Assembly: GCF_016756595.1 (NCBI RefSeq)
Contig: NZ_AP023257.1
Coordinates: forward strand, 5,162,001 to 5,226,000
DNA: 64,000 nucleotides
Origin: Mesorhizobium sp. L-2-11
GTDB lineage: Bacteria > Pseudomonadota > Alphaproteobacteria > Rhizobiales > Rhizobiaceae
Direction of reading: 5' to 3'
In this document: in pieces, positions 52,395-60,873 of the stretch
How the letters are laid out: the number at the start of each line of letters is the position of its first letter
Position numbering within the stretch: position 1 is the stretch's first letter
Translations under genes and position numbers: made by a program
The notes under the pieces: model-generated
The model's database searches: none
What the model saw: only the letters and a program-made list of their open reading frames with translations
Told to the model about the DNA's origin: nothing

Positions 52395-53360
52395 TCATGC
52401 AGGTTCCTCATCGGATGCGACAACCAGCAGTTCGAACGTCACGCAGACCGGGTTAGCGTCGCGGCGAAGGCGACCTGCTGATATCACACCGTCCATGCCG
52501 ACCAGCGCGATGTCGAGCGTGCAACGACCGGAGCGCACGGCGCCGTCCGTGACGAGAACTTCCGTCGCATAGGAGGAGACAGCCGAGCCGTCGTCGAAAT
52601 CCGCGCCGACCAGGCTGCCGATGCCCTGGATCGAGGCGTGGTCAAAGCCGTGCCGTCGGCAGACGGCTTCGATCGCCTGGCCGATATCCTCGTTGGGCTT
52701 TACCGTGCAGATGGCTGCGCGGCGGCCGCGGCGCTCGCCTGGGGCGCTTTGCGTTTTGGGGGAACCAAAACCGCGCTCCAATTCTTTGCTTTGACGCATT
52801 TTGTCGGACGCCAAACGAAGACGTTTGGCTGCAAAATGCTCCAGGACCGGAGCCTTGATCGGCGCGAAAAGGCGAAAATTCGTTTCGGTGTCGTCGCGCA
52901 CGTCGAACAGTGCGCCCTCGATGCCCCAAGCGGTGACCTCGACCGGCTCCGCCAAATGCGAGTCGAGCGGCAGGAGATGGCCCATGCGGCGCACGCCGTC
53001 GGGGGTGCGCCAGATGCCATGGCAATGAAGAAAAGGCTGCTCGTCGCGCCGGCCGGCGACGAGGCCTGCATCCTCGATGACCGTCATGCCTTCCGGTGCG
53101 AATGTATCGCTATACCACGCGGCGTGGGTGCCATCGGGTGATGCGGCGGGGATGACGTAGCGCATCGGGTCAAGCCGCGCGTTGCGCAGGCGGATATAGC
53201 CGCCGCCGAACCCGGCGTCCGCGAGAGCCTGCGCCACGGCGTCATTGACCGAGCTGCCGGTTTCGAGCCGCAATGTCAGCGGCGCTGCGGCGCAGGGCAT
53301 CGCTGCGAAACGTTCCGACGCGATCGGACCGGGATGGCGGATGCTGCGCATCGGAGCCAT
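52395..53360 (-). CDS. Two-domain PPC/DUF296 protein
   Basis: A 321-aa protein with two copies of the PPC (DUF296) fold. The first holds MRYVIPAASPDGTHAAWYSD, FLHCHGIW and HLLPLDSHLAEP; the second has NEDIGQAIEAVCRRHGFDHA, IQGIGSLVGADFDD and ALVGMDGVISAGRL. The linker (about residues 180-215) is very basic and is encoded by a palindromic repeat at 52796-52839. PPC proteins bind metal or nucleic acid; the metabolic function is unknown. It is the last gene of a CoA-ligase/SDR operon. Start at 53360 assumes initiation next to the SDR stop. Confidence 0.75.
   Translation of the reverse strand: MAPMRSIRHPGPIASERFAAMPCAAAPLTLRLETGSSVNDAVAQALADAGFGGGYIRLRNARLDPMRYVIPAASPDGTHAAWYSDTFAPEGMTVIEDAGLVAGRRDEQPFLHCHGIWRTPDGVRRMGHLLPLDSHLAEPVEVTAWGIEGALFDVRDDTETNFRLFAPIKAPVLEHFAAKRLRLASDKMRQSKELERGFGSPKTQSAPGERRGRRAAICTVKPNEDIGQAIEAVCRRHGFDHASIQGIGSLVGADFDDGSAVSSYATEVLVTDGAVRSGRCTLDIALVGMDGVISAGRLRRDANPVCVTFELLVVASDEEPA
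52796..52839. repeat. Palindromic repeat element inside the PPC gene
   Basis: Nested inverted repeat: GCATTTTG...CAAAATGC outside and GCCAAACG-aaga-CGTTTGGC inside. Similar stem-loop units occur between genes in Mesorhizobium (from memory), so this may be such an element inserted in frame in the linker of the two PPC domains. Confidence 0.65.
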
Positions 53361-53361
53361 C

Positions 53362-54120
53362 TCAGGCGACAAGGCCGGCATGGATGAAGCCGCCATCGAC
53401 GGCAAGGACCTGGCCGTTGATGTAACTGGCGTCGTCGGAAATCAGGAAAGCCACCGCTCCGGCGATCTCGCGCGGCGTGCCGTAGCGGCGCTGCGGCACG
53501 CGATCCAACCACTGCCGACGAACGTCCTCGGTGTGGACGGCCTGCGTCAGCGGCGTTTCGATCGGCCCGGGTGCGACGGCGTTGACGCGGATGCCATCGA
53601 CGCCGAGCTCGTTGGCCATGACAAGGGTGAGCAGATTCTGGCCGCCCTTCGATGCGCCGTAGGCGCTGCGGCCCTTGCTGCCGCAAAGACCAGAAACAGA
53701 GGTGATATTGACAATCGCCCCCGGCAGCTTCCGTTCAAGCCAGTAGCGCGCCGCAGCCCGCGAGACGATGAACGTTCCGGTGAGGTTCACGTCGACAATG
53801 CGGCGGAAATCCTCGACGCTGGTCTCGACCGTCGGCCGGTCCATGGCGATGCCGGCGCAGTTCACGACCGCGGCGAGGCTGTGCGCGGCGGTGATCCGGC
53901 CGATGGGATCGTCGACAGCCGCTTCGTCGATGACGTTGCAGACGATGCCGCGTTCCTCGCGCAGGCCGAGATCCGCGCAGGCCGAACCCAGCGCTGGCGC
54001 GGCGAGGTCGAGGAGGAAGACTTCGAAGCCGCGCTCGGTCAGCAGGCGCGCCGTCTCAAGGCCGATGCCCGACGCGCCGCCGGTGATCGCCACGGCGCGG
54101 CTTTGATGGCTGCTGTTCAT
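53362..54120 (-). CDS. SDR-family dehydrogenase
   Basis: A 252-aa classical SDR: TGGASGIGLETAR (NAD loop), NCAGIAM, the Ser in NITSVSGLCG, YGASKGG (Tyr-x3-Lys) and the final VDGGFIHAGL block. Specificity unknown. It lies between the acyl-CoA synthetase and the PPC gene, 10 bp from the former, in an operon probably degrading an unidentified carboxylic acid or alcohol. Confidence 0.85.
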   Translation of the reverse strand: MNSSHQSRAVAITGGASGIGLETARLLTERGFEVFLLDLAAPALGSACADLGLREERGIVCNVIDEAAVDDPIGRITAAHSLAAVVNCAGIAMDRPTVETSVEDFRRIVDVNLTGTFIVSRAAARYWLERKLPGAIVNITSVSGLCGSKGRSAYGASKGGQNLLTLVMANELGVDGIRVNAVAPGPIETPLTQAVHTEDVRRQWLDRVPQRRYGTPREIAGAVAFLISDDASYINGQVLAVDGGFIHAGLVA

Positions 54121-54130
54121 CGCCTGCTCC

Positions 54131-55756
54131 TCATGCCGAGAGCTTCGGCTCGGACGGTCCCAACTCGCCGCGTCGCTCCAGCTCTTCGCGGATCAGCTTC
54201 TTGGCGATCTTGCCATAGGCCGACTTGGGCATCGTCTCCCACCACACGAAGCGCTTGGGCATCTTGTAGCGGGCGAGCTTGCCTTCCAGCCAGCGCTCAA
54301 TCTCGATCGTTTCGTGCACAACGCCGGCGCGGGCGACGCAAACCGCGACGCCGACCTCGCCCCAGACGGGATCGGGAATGCCGAGAACGGCGGCTTCGCT
54401 GATGTCGGGATGGAGCAGGATCTTCTCCTCGATCTCGCGCGGATAGATGTTGGAGCCGCCTGAGATATACATGTCGGACGAGCGGCCGGTGATGTAGACG
54501 AAGCCGTCCTCGGCCATGTGGCCCAGATCGCCGGTGCGGAACCAGCCGTTGCGGAACGCTGCGGCGTTGGCTTGCGGGTTGTCGTAATAGCCGGCGAAGA
54601 CTGCCGGCCCGATCACGCAGATTTCGCCGGTTTCGCCCGGCGAGACGGCGTTGCCGGCGTCGTCCTGGATCTCGACCTGCATGGCCGTGCGCTCAAAACC
54701 GCAGGTTCCGATGCGCGCTTGCGGGCCATCCTCGACGGAATGATAGGAAGGAGGCTGCACAGTGATGTTGCCTGTGACTTCCCCCAGGCCAAAATATTGG
54801 ACCAGAACCGGCCCGAGTTTCTCGAGCGCCCGCTTCTGGTCGGCGCGGTACATCGGCGCACCGGCATAGATGACATAGCGCAACGAGGAATGGTCGAACC
54901 GGTCGACGCTGTCGTCCTCGACGAGCATCTTGAGGATGGTCGGCACCGTGAAAGCGTTGGTCACCCGCCATTTTTCGACCAGCGCCCAGACCGTCGGCAC
55001 GTCGAACTTGTCGGTTGGCAGGAGGATGGATTTGGCGCCGTGCGCCACCTGCACGAGTTGATGAATGCCGGCCCCATGCGACAGCGGCGCCACCACGATG
55101 GAGGCGTCGTCGCGGGTCGTGGCGGGCATCAGGTCGCACAGATGATTGGTGATGACAAAGCCCATCTGGCAATGCGTGAGCACGGCGGCCTTCGGCCGGC
55201 CGGTCGTGCCGGAGGTGAAGAAGAACCAGCAGGGATCGTCGCGATCGACGGCGACGCTGGCAATGGTCCGGCCGGCAAAACGGGCGGCGACGGCGTCGTA
55301 GTCATCGCCGAATTCGGCCGCGCCGATCGACAGGACGAAGTCGATCCCGGGGGCTGTTTGCCGGCAGGCAGCAGCATGAGCCGGGAAGCCCGCGCCGCAG
55401 ATCAGGCCACGCGCGCCGCTCGCCTTGGCGAGGTAGGCGACTTCTTCCGGCGACTGACGGTAGTTCGCCGGCACCCAGACGGCCCCGAGCCGGAAGCAGG
55501 CGAACATCGATTCGAACATCTGATTGCAATTGGCCGACTGGACGAGGATTCGATCGCCCTTTGTCACGCCGAACGCGTCGCGGAGAGCGGCGGCCATCGC
55601 GTTGACGCGCGCTTCCATATCACGCCATGTCCACTGCTGCTCGCGCCAGACGAAGCCAATATCGTGCGGATTGCGGCGTGCCGCCTGGGTCAAGAAATGC
55701 GAGAGGTTCATGACACGCGTGGAGGAAGGCGTCACGCCGCCTGCGGCCATGGTCAT
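54131..55756 (-). CDS. AMP-forming acyl-CoA synthetase
   Basis: A 541-aa ligase. P-loop-like motif FFFTSGTTGRPKAAVLTH, VQYFGLGEVTGN, WFRTGDLGHMAEDGFVYITG and the C-terminal Lys in MPKSAYGKIAKKLI. Substrate not evident; similar enzymes activate medium or aromatic acids. Start overlaps the stop of the 58-aa thiolase remnant (TGATG), so translation is coupled to that remnant. Confidence 0.87.
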   Translation of the reverse strand: MTMAAGGVTPSSTRVMNLSHFLTQAARRNPHDIGFVWREQQWTWRDMEARVNAMAAALRDAFGVTKGDRILVQSANCNQMFESMFACFRLGAVWVPANYRQSPEEVAYLAKASGARGLICGAGFPAHAAACRQTAPGIDFVLSIGAAEFGDDYDAVAARFAGRTIASVAVDRDDPCWFFFTSGTTGRPKAAVLTHCQMGFVITNHLCDLMPATTRDDASIVVAPLSHGAGIHQLVQVAHGAKSILLPTDKFDVPTVWALVEKWRVTNAFTVPTILKMLVEDDSVDRFDHSSLRYVIYAGAPMYRADQKRALEKLGPVLVQYFGLGEVTGNITVQPPSYHSVEDGPQARIGTCGFERTAMQVEIQDDAGNAVSPGETGEICVIGPAVFAGYYDNPQANAAAFRNGWFRTGDLGHMAEDGFVYITGRSSDMYISGGSNIYPREIEEKILLHPDISEAAVLGIPDPVWGEVGVAVCVARAGVVHETIEIERWLEGKLARYKMPKRFVWWETMPKSAYGKIAKKLIREELERRGELGPSEPKLSA

Positions 55757-55932
55757 CACTTGGCGCGCTCCAGCAACGACACGTAGACGAAAATGGCGTC
55801 GACATCGCCGGGCACGACACCGGCATCAGCAAGCGTGGGCGCCGCTGCCGTCGCCATCAACTGCCCGGCGTTTTCCAGTTCCGACTTTCCTAACGCGGAA
55901 TGCGCCCGTCCGACGATCTGAGCTTTCGTCAT
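55756..55932 (-). pseudogene. N-terminal remnant of a thiolase-family gene
   Basis: 58 codons. MTKAQIVGRAHSALGKSELE, NAGQLMATAAAPTLADAGVV and PGDVDAIFV match the start of thiolase/lipid-transfer (SCP2-type) thiolases of beta-oxidation. The rest of the ~390-residue protein is missing; the frame ends VYVSLLERAK directly at the CoA-ligase start. AGGAGG and the ATG are intact. An internal deletion that kept the translational coupling is the simplest explanation. Confidence 0.65.
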
Positions 55933-56786
55933 TGTGACAACCTCCTGGTGCGCGGCTTTAGGATGGGGTGCTCGCGGATATGCGCGCGCGAGGCGAACAT
56001 CTGGGCAAGCCGTTCCTCGACGCGCGTTGCCTCGTGCATGAGATATCCGACGAGTTCGACCTGTCTTGCCGGCTGCATCCGGCTGTCGATCGCCGCGATC
56101 GACAGTGCGCCGACTGGCCGTGCGTCGGCGCTGCGAAGCACAACCCCGACGCCCCAGGAATTGGCGACGATGCGGCCGGGATTGAGGGAATAGCCGTTGG
56201 CGCGCGTCGTTTCGACGTCGCGCCGGATCTGCTCGACCGGGAGCATTGGGTAGTCGGATTTGAGCACCGCGTCGTTGGCGGCCAGCACCGCTTCCACTTC
56301 CTCGTCGGGGAGTGCGGCGAGCATGGCGAGCGAGCCGGCGCCGACGCCCAATGGGTGCTCGAAGCCGGCCTGCAGCGCGTGGGTCCTGACCGGATAGGTC
56401 CCCTCTTCGCGATAGAGGCAAACCGAGTATGTGTCGCGGCGAACCGAGAGGAAGCTGGCATCCTCGGTCTTCTTCGAAAGGCGCAGCAGACTTTCCATCG
56501 AGACCTGAAGCAAGCCGAAACGTCGCGAGGCGAGGCTGCCCAGCACGTAAGCCTCCTCGCCGAGATAATAGCGCCGCGTCATCTCGTCCTGCTCGATCAT
56601 TCCCGCGCGCATCAGCGCCAGCAGCAGGCGGCGTGTTGTCGGCTTGTTCAACCCACTTTCCTCGACGATATCGGAGAGCGAAACACCGCGGTCGGCGTGC
56701 CGGCCGACCATCGAAAGAAGGCTGAGCGCCCGGTCGACGCTCTGCGAGCCGGTCTGATCGCGTTCTGGGGGCGGCGCGATGTCCAT
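55929..56786 (-). CDS. IclR-family regulator
   Basis: A 285-aa regulator. The N-terminal winged helix has SVDRALSLLSMVGRHADRGV and LSDIVEESGLNKPTTRRLLL; the C-terminal effector domain has a GYSLN and WGVGVVLR region. It lies inside the operon, stop overlapping the next ATG, and probably controls the SDR/ligase/TRAP genes. The effector is presumably the transported acid. Confidence 0.85.
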   Translation of the reverse strand: MDIAPPPERDQTGSQSVDRALSLLSMVGRHADRGVSLSDIVEESGLNKPTTRRLLLALMRAGMIEQDEMTRRYYLGEEAYVLGSLASRRFGLLQVSMESLLRLSKKTEDASFLSVRRDTYSVCLYREEGTYPVRTHALQAGFEHPLGVGAGSLAMLAALPDEEVEAVLAANDAVLKSDYPMLPVEQIRRDVETTRANGYSLNPGRIVANSWGVGVVLRSADARPVGALSIAAIDSRMQPARQVELVGYLMHEATRVEERLAQMFASRAHIREHPILKPRTRRLSQ

Positions 56787-56788
56787 GG

Positions 56789-57595
56789 TCAGCGGGGCTC
56801 GCAGACGGCGCAGCTTTGGCCGCCATCGACAGGCAGGCAAACGCCGGTGACGAAGCGCGCCTCGTCGGAGGCAAGAAACACGGCCGCCGCAGCGACGTCC
56901 CACGCTGTTCCCATCCTGCCCATCGGTACCATGGCGTTGCGGGCGGCCACCATCTCGTCGGCCGAGCCGTATTGGCTGGAAATCTGCTGATAGATCATCG
57001 GCGTGTCGATCAGGCCCGGCATTATGCAATTGGCACGAATACCTTGCCGGGCATATTGCATGGCCAGCGCCACGGTGGCCTGGTTGACCGCGGCCTTGGC
57101 CGCATAATAGGCGAAATAGGGATAACCAACGTAGCGTATCGCGGCGAGCGACGAGATATTGACGATCGCACCGCCGCCGCCCTTGAGCATATGCGGCAAC
57201 ACCGCCTTGGCGGTACGATAGACCGATCCGATATTGAGGTCGACGGCGGCCTGGAACGCGTCCTCATCGAGTTCAACGGGACCGCCCATATGGGTCACGC
57301 CGACATTGTTGTGCAGGATGTCAATGGCGCCGAACGCCTCCATTGCCGCCGCTGCTGCCAGTTCGACTGAGGCCAGATTGGTCACGTCGGCCGACAAAGC
57401 GATCGCCTGGTTGCCTTCGTCGCGGATGATCGCCGCGGTTTCAGCGGCCGCCGCCGCAGCGAGATCGACGCAGGCGACACGCGCGCCTTCGCGCGCGAAG
57501 GAAACCGCCGCTGCCTTGCCGTTGCCCCAGCCGGGTCCGGACGACCCTGCGCCGAAGACGATTGCGGATTTTCCCCTGAGCCGGTCGACCACCAT
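56789..57595 (-). CDS. SDR-family dehydrogenase
   Basis: A 268-aa SDR. FGAGSSGPGWGNGKAAA is a variant NAD loop with an extra Gly-rich insertion, followed by NNVGVTH, NISSLAAIRYVGYPYFAYYA (Ser and Tyr-x3-Lys region, YYAAKAA) and VDGGQSCAV. AAGGAATTCG precedes the ATG at 57595. The gap to the IclR start is only two bases. Confidence 0.8.
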   Translation of the reverse strand: MVVDRLRGKSAIVFGAGSSGPGWGNGKAAAVSFAREGARVACVDLAAAAAAETAAIIRDEGNQAIALSADVTNLASVELAAAAAMEAFGAIDILHNNVGVTHMGGPVELDEDAFQAAVDLNIGSVYRTAKAVLPHMLKGGGGAIVNISSLAAIRYVGYPYFAYYAAKAAVNQATVALAMQYARQGIRANCIMPGLIDTPMIYQQISSQYGSADEMVAARNAMVPMGRMGTAWDVAAAAVFLASDEARFVTGVCLPVDGGQSCAVCEPR

Positions 57596-57670
57596 CGAAT
57601 TCCTTACAAAATCACGGCTGTTATCGGGCGGGTGAGCCACGTGGCCTGCCCGCCCGGGAGCCGCCCGCGC

Positions 57671-58687
57671 TCAGGTCAGGCTGGCGCCAACAGCCTTTTC
57701 CAGGATGGCCCAGGCTTCGTCGCCGTATTTGCCCTTCCACTCGGCGTAGAAGCCGGCGTCCTTCAGCGTCTGCCGGAACGGGGCCGCATCCGGATGGTTG
57801 ATCTTCATGCCCTTGGCGGCGAGTTCCTGCTCAAGCGTGGCATTGAGCTTGGCGACGTCCGCGCGCTCCTTCACGCCGGCCTCGTTGAGGTTCCTGGCGA
57901 CGATCTCGCGCATGTCCTGCGGCATCGCCTCCCAGGCCCGCTTGTTGGCGAGGAACCAGAAGCCGTCCCACATGTGGTTGGTGACCGAGCAGAACTGCTG
58001 CACCTCGTAGAGCTTGGCCGTCGAGATGATGGCGAGCGGGTTTTCCTGCCCGTCGACAATCTTCGTCTGCAGCGCCGAATACACTTCGGCGAAGTTGATG
58101 CTGGCCGGCGCCGACTTGAAGGCGGTGAACATCGAGGTCCAGAGCGGGCTGACCGGGACGCGAATCTTGAAGCCTTCGAGGTTGGCGGGCGTCTCGATCG
58201 GGCCGACGGAACTGGTGATCTGGCGGAAGCCGTTGTCCCAGATTTTCTCCATGACGACCAGGTTCGATTTCTCGATCTCGCCGCGCACATATTTGCCGAG
58301 GTCGCCATCCATCGCCGCCCACACCGCGTCGTAGTCCGAGAAGGCAAAGCCGATGCCGCTGATCGAGGCATTGGCGACGAGCGTGGAAAGGATCAGCGGC
58401 GACAGCGTGAAGAATTCGACGCCGCCCGAGCGAACCTGGCTCAGCATGTCGGTGTCGGCGCCGAGCTGGTTGCTGGGGAAAATCTGGATGGCGACGCGGC
58501 CGCCGGTCTGCTCGCGGATTTTCTCGACGGCTTCCTGCGCGCGCAGGTTCATCGGGTGGGTGAGCGGCAGGTTGTTGGCGTATTTGTAGTTGAACTCCGC
58601 TGCCTGCGCCCCGGCGTAGCGGATGGTGCTCACGAGCGGGATGGATGCGGCTGCGCCTATCATCAAGCTGCGGCGGGTGATGGTCAT
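57671..58687 (-). CDS. dctP: TRAP transporter solute-binding protein DctP
   Basis: A 338-aa binding protein with an N-terminal export signal (TITRRSLMIGAAASIPLVST). Family regions: YANNLPLTHPMNLRAQEAVE, FPSNQLGADTDMLSQVRSGG, and KIRVPVSPLWTSMFTAFKSA with the Arg that usually contacts the substrate carboxylate. Accessory to the fused permease upstream. GGAGGAAACTCA precedes the ATG. Confidence 0.9.
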   Translation of the reverse strand: MTITRRSLMIGAAASIPLVSTIRYAGAQAAEFNYKYANNLPLTHPMNLRAQEAVEKIREQTGGRVAIQIFPSNQLGADTDMLSQVRSGGVEFFTLSPLILSTLVANASISGIGFAFSDYDAVWAAMDGDLGKYVRGEIEKSNLVVMEKIWDNGFRQITSSVGPIETPANLEGFKIRVPVSPLWTSMFTAFKSAPASINFAEVYSALQTKIVDGQENPLAIISTAKLYEVQQFCSVTNHMWDGFWFLANKRAWEAMPQDMREIVARNLNEAGVKERADVAKLNATLEQELAAKGMKINHPDAAPFRQTLKDAGFYAEWKGKYGDEAWAILEKAVGASLT

Positions 58688-58730
58688 TGAGTTTCCTCCT
58701 GGTTGAAACCGAGTGGCTAGAGACGAGTGG

Positions 58731-60599
58731 CTAGAGATAGGCTACCGACAGCGCCGGGACGGCGGCGATCAGCAACAGACCGGCAAGCAGCGCACCTAGG
58801 TAGGGCCAGATGGCGCTCATGGCCTCGTCGGGCGAGACGTCGCCGATCTTGCAGGCGATGTAGAAGCCGATGCCGATAGGCGGGGCCATGAGCCCGATGT
58901 TCATCGCCGTCACCACGACCATCGAATAGTGCACGTCGTTGATGCCCAGCCGAGCGGCGATCGGAAACATGATCGGCGCCATCAGAACGATCGCTGGCAG
59001 ACCTTCGAGGACGCAGCCGAGAACCATGAAGACGGCGATGGTGACGAGCATGAAGGAGAACCAGCCTCCCGGCAGGTCAGCCATGGTGACGGCCAATTGG
59101 TTGGCAAAGCCGGTTTGCGTCAGCGCCCAGGCCATCGCCGAGGCGGTGCCGAGGATGAGCAGGATGGCGCCCGACAGCGCCGCCGTCTCGACCAGCATGG
59201 CGTAGAATTTCTTCGCGCCGATGCCGCCATAAAACAACGCGCCGATGACCAGCGCATAGAGCACGGCGATTGTGGACACCTCGGTGGCGGTGGCGACACC
59301 GCCGCCGACGGCGCCGCGGATCAGGAAGGGGAGCACCAGCGCGGGGGCGGAGACGAGCAGCGTCTTCCAGACGAGCGAGAACGGAGCGCGATGGACGCCT
59401 TCCATGCTTTCGCCCGAAGCCTTCCAGCGCGCCAGCACCGCAAGGACAAGCAACAGAACCACGGCGATGACGAAGCCGCTGGTGAACAGCGCGGCGATCG
59501 AAACGCCGGCGACCGAGCCGAGCACAATCAGCACGATCGATGGCGGCACCGTATCGGCCATCGCAGCGCCGGTTGCGAGCAACGCGATCATCTCCTTGGG
59601 CTTGTGGCCGCGACGCTTCATTTCGGGGAAAAGTGCCGGAGCGACAGTCGCCATGTCGGAAACCTTCGAACCGGAAATGCCCGAGACGAGGAACATGGAG
59701 CCCAGCAGCACGTAGGACATGCCGGCCTTCACATGGCCGAGCAGCGACGCCATGAACTCGACGATCGCCTTGCCCATGCCTGTCGCGTCGAGCACACAGC
59801 CGAGCAGAACGAAGATCGGCACCGACAGCAGGATGAGGCTCGACATCCCCTCGTCGATGCGGCCGACAAGCACGATCATCGGCACGTGCGTGCTGAAGGC
59901 GATGAAGGCGATCGTGCCGACGCCGAAACAGAAAGCGATCGGCACGCCGAGCAGAAGGCAGACCGCCACCACGCCGACGAGAAAGATGACGATGTTGGCG
60001 TAGCCGAGCGTGAGGAACAATGGCGAAAGCAACCAGCCGACCAAGGCCAGTGCTGCAATCACTGCGACAGCGGCGGCCAGGTTGGCGAGCGTCGCTGCGC
60101 GGATCGCGTGGCCCACGGCGATAACCGACATCAATGCCAGCCCGCCGACAATTGCCGAGGCGCGGAAGCTCATCGGAATGTTGAGCGCCGCCGAGGTGAC
60201 GTACCACTCTTCCTGTACATACTGGCTTGCCGGCACGATCAGCACGAGCAGCACCGTCGCCACCACGAGCAAAGCGAGGGCGTCCACGAAGGGGCGGCCG
60301 CGCTCGGGGATCAGGTTGAGGAAGATGGTAAGACGCAGATGCTCGTTGCGGTCGATGGCGATCGCCGAGCCGAGCATGGCGAGCCAGAGAAAGGAGATGG
60401 AGGCGGCCTCATCGATCCAGACGATCGGCAGCGATAGCACGTAGCGCGAGATGACGCCGGCGAGCAGCAGACCGATGACGAAGACGAGCAGTATCGAGGC
60501 CACCGCCTCGACCGGCCACATCAGCCGCGACCCTGGCCGCGCATCCAGCACCTCGGCCGGCGTATCGACGATCATCGTGTTGTTGCTGGCGGCTGCCAT
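58731..60599 (-). CDS. dctQM: Fused TRAP permease DctQM
   Basis: A 622-aa protein joining the small (Q, about residues 1-175, with WIDEAASISFLWLAMLGSAI) and large (M) subunits. The M part has GVPIAFCFGVGTIAF, GSMFLVSGISGSKVSDMATV and LMAPPIGIGFYIACKIGDVS. Imports carboxylates or sulfonates with Na+. First gene of the operon; GGAGGAGC precedes the ATG. Confidence 0.9.
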   Translation of the reverse strand: MAAASNNTMIVDTPAEVLDARPGSRLMWPVEAVASILLVFVIGLLLAGVISRYVLSLPIVWIDEAASISFLWLAMLGSAIAIDRNEHLRLTIFLNLIPERGRPFVDALALLVVATVLLVLIVPASQYVQEEWYVTSAALNIPMSFRASAIVGGLALMSVIAVGHAIRAATLANLAAAVAVIAALALVGWLLSPLFLTLGYANIVIFLVGVVAVCLLLGVPIAFCFGVGTIAFIAFSTHVPMIVLVGRIDEGMSSLILLSVPIFVLLGCVLDATGMGKAIVEFMASLLGHVKAGMSYVLLGSMFLVSGISGSKVSDMATVAPALFPEMKRRGHKPKEMIALLATGAAMADTVPPSIVLIVLGSVAGVSIAALFTSGFVIAVVLLLVLAVLARWKASGESMEGVHRAPFSLVWKTLLVSAPALVLPFLIRGAVGGGVATATEVSTIAVLYALVIGALFYGGIGAKKFYAMLVETAALSGAILLILGTASAMAWALTQTGFANQLAVTMADLPGGWFSFMLVTIAVFMVLGCVLEGLPAIVLMAPIMFPIAARLGINDVHYSMVVVTAMNIGLMAPPIGIGFYIACKIGDVSPDEAMSAIWPYLGALLAGLLLIAAVPALSVAYL

Positions 60600-60787
60600 G
60601 CTTCAAGCTCCTCCGCTCGGACCAGGCAACAACGCCTGCCTGAAACGCTCACGCCGAAATCGGAACGACGCGATCTCCTCCCGCTCGTTCCAGACTCGCA
60701 TATGGGTCTATATCATGGACCTATAATTTCGCATAACCGATTTTTGCCATGCGATCGGCTGTATATCAGCGACTCGCGGCGAAAATG

Positions 60788-60806
60788 CGATCCATATTGT
60801 GGATCG
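60788..60806. promoter_or_regulatory. Inverted repeat upstream of the dctQM operon
   Basis: CGATCCA-tattg-TGGATCG, seven-base perfect arms in the 275-base gap between dctQM and the ABC-like gene. It could be the IclR operator. Another imperfect repeat, GGTC-tatatcatg-GACC, lies about 75 bases nearer dctQM. Confidence 0.45.
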
Positions 60807-60873
60807 ATGTCGCTTGTCGCGACTGTTTATGGTTGCAACAAGACATGCAGCGGGGCCGAGGGCAATCTCTCGA

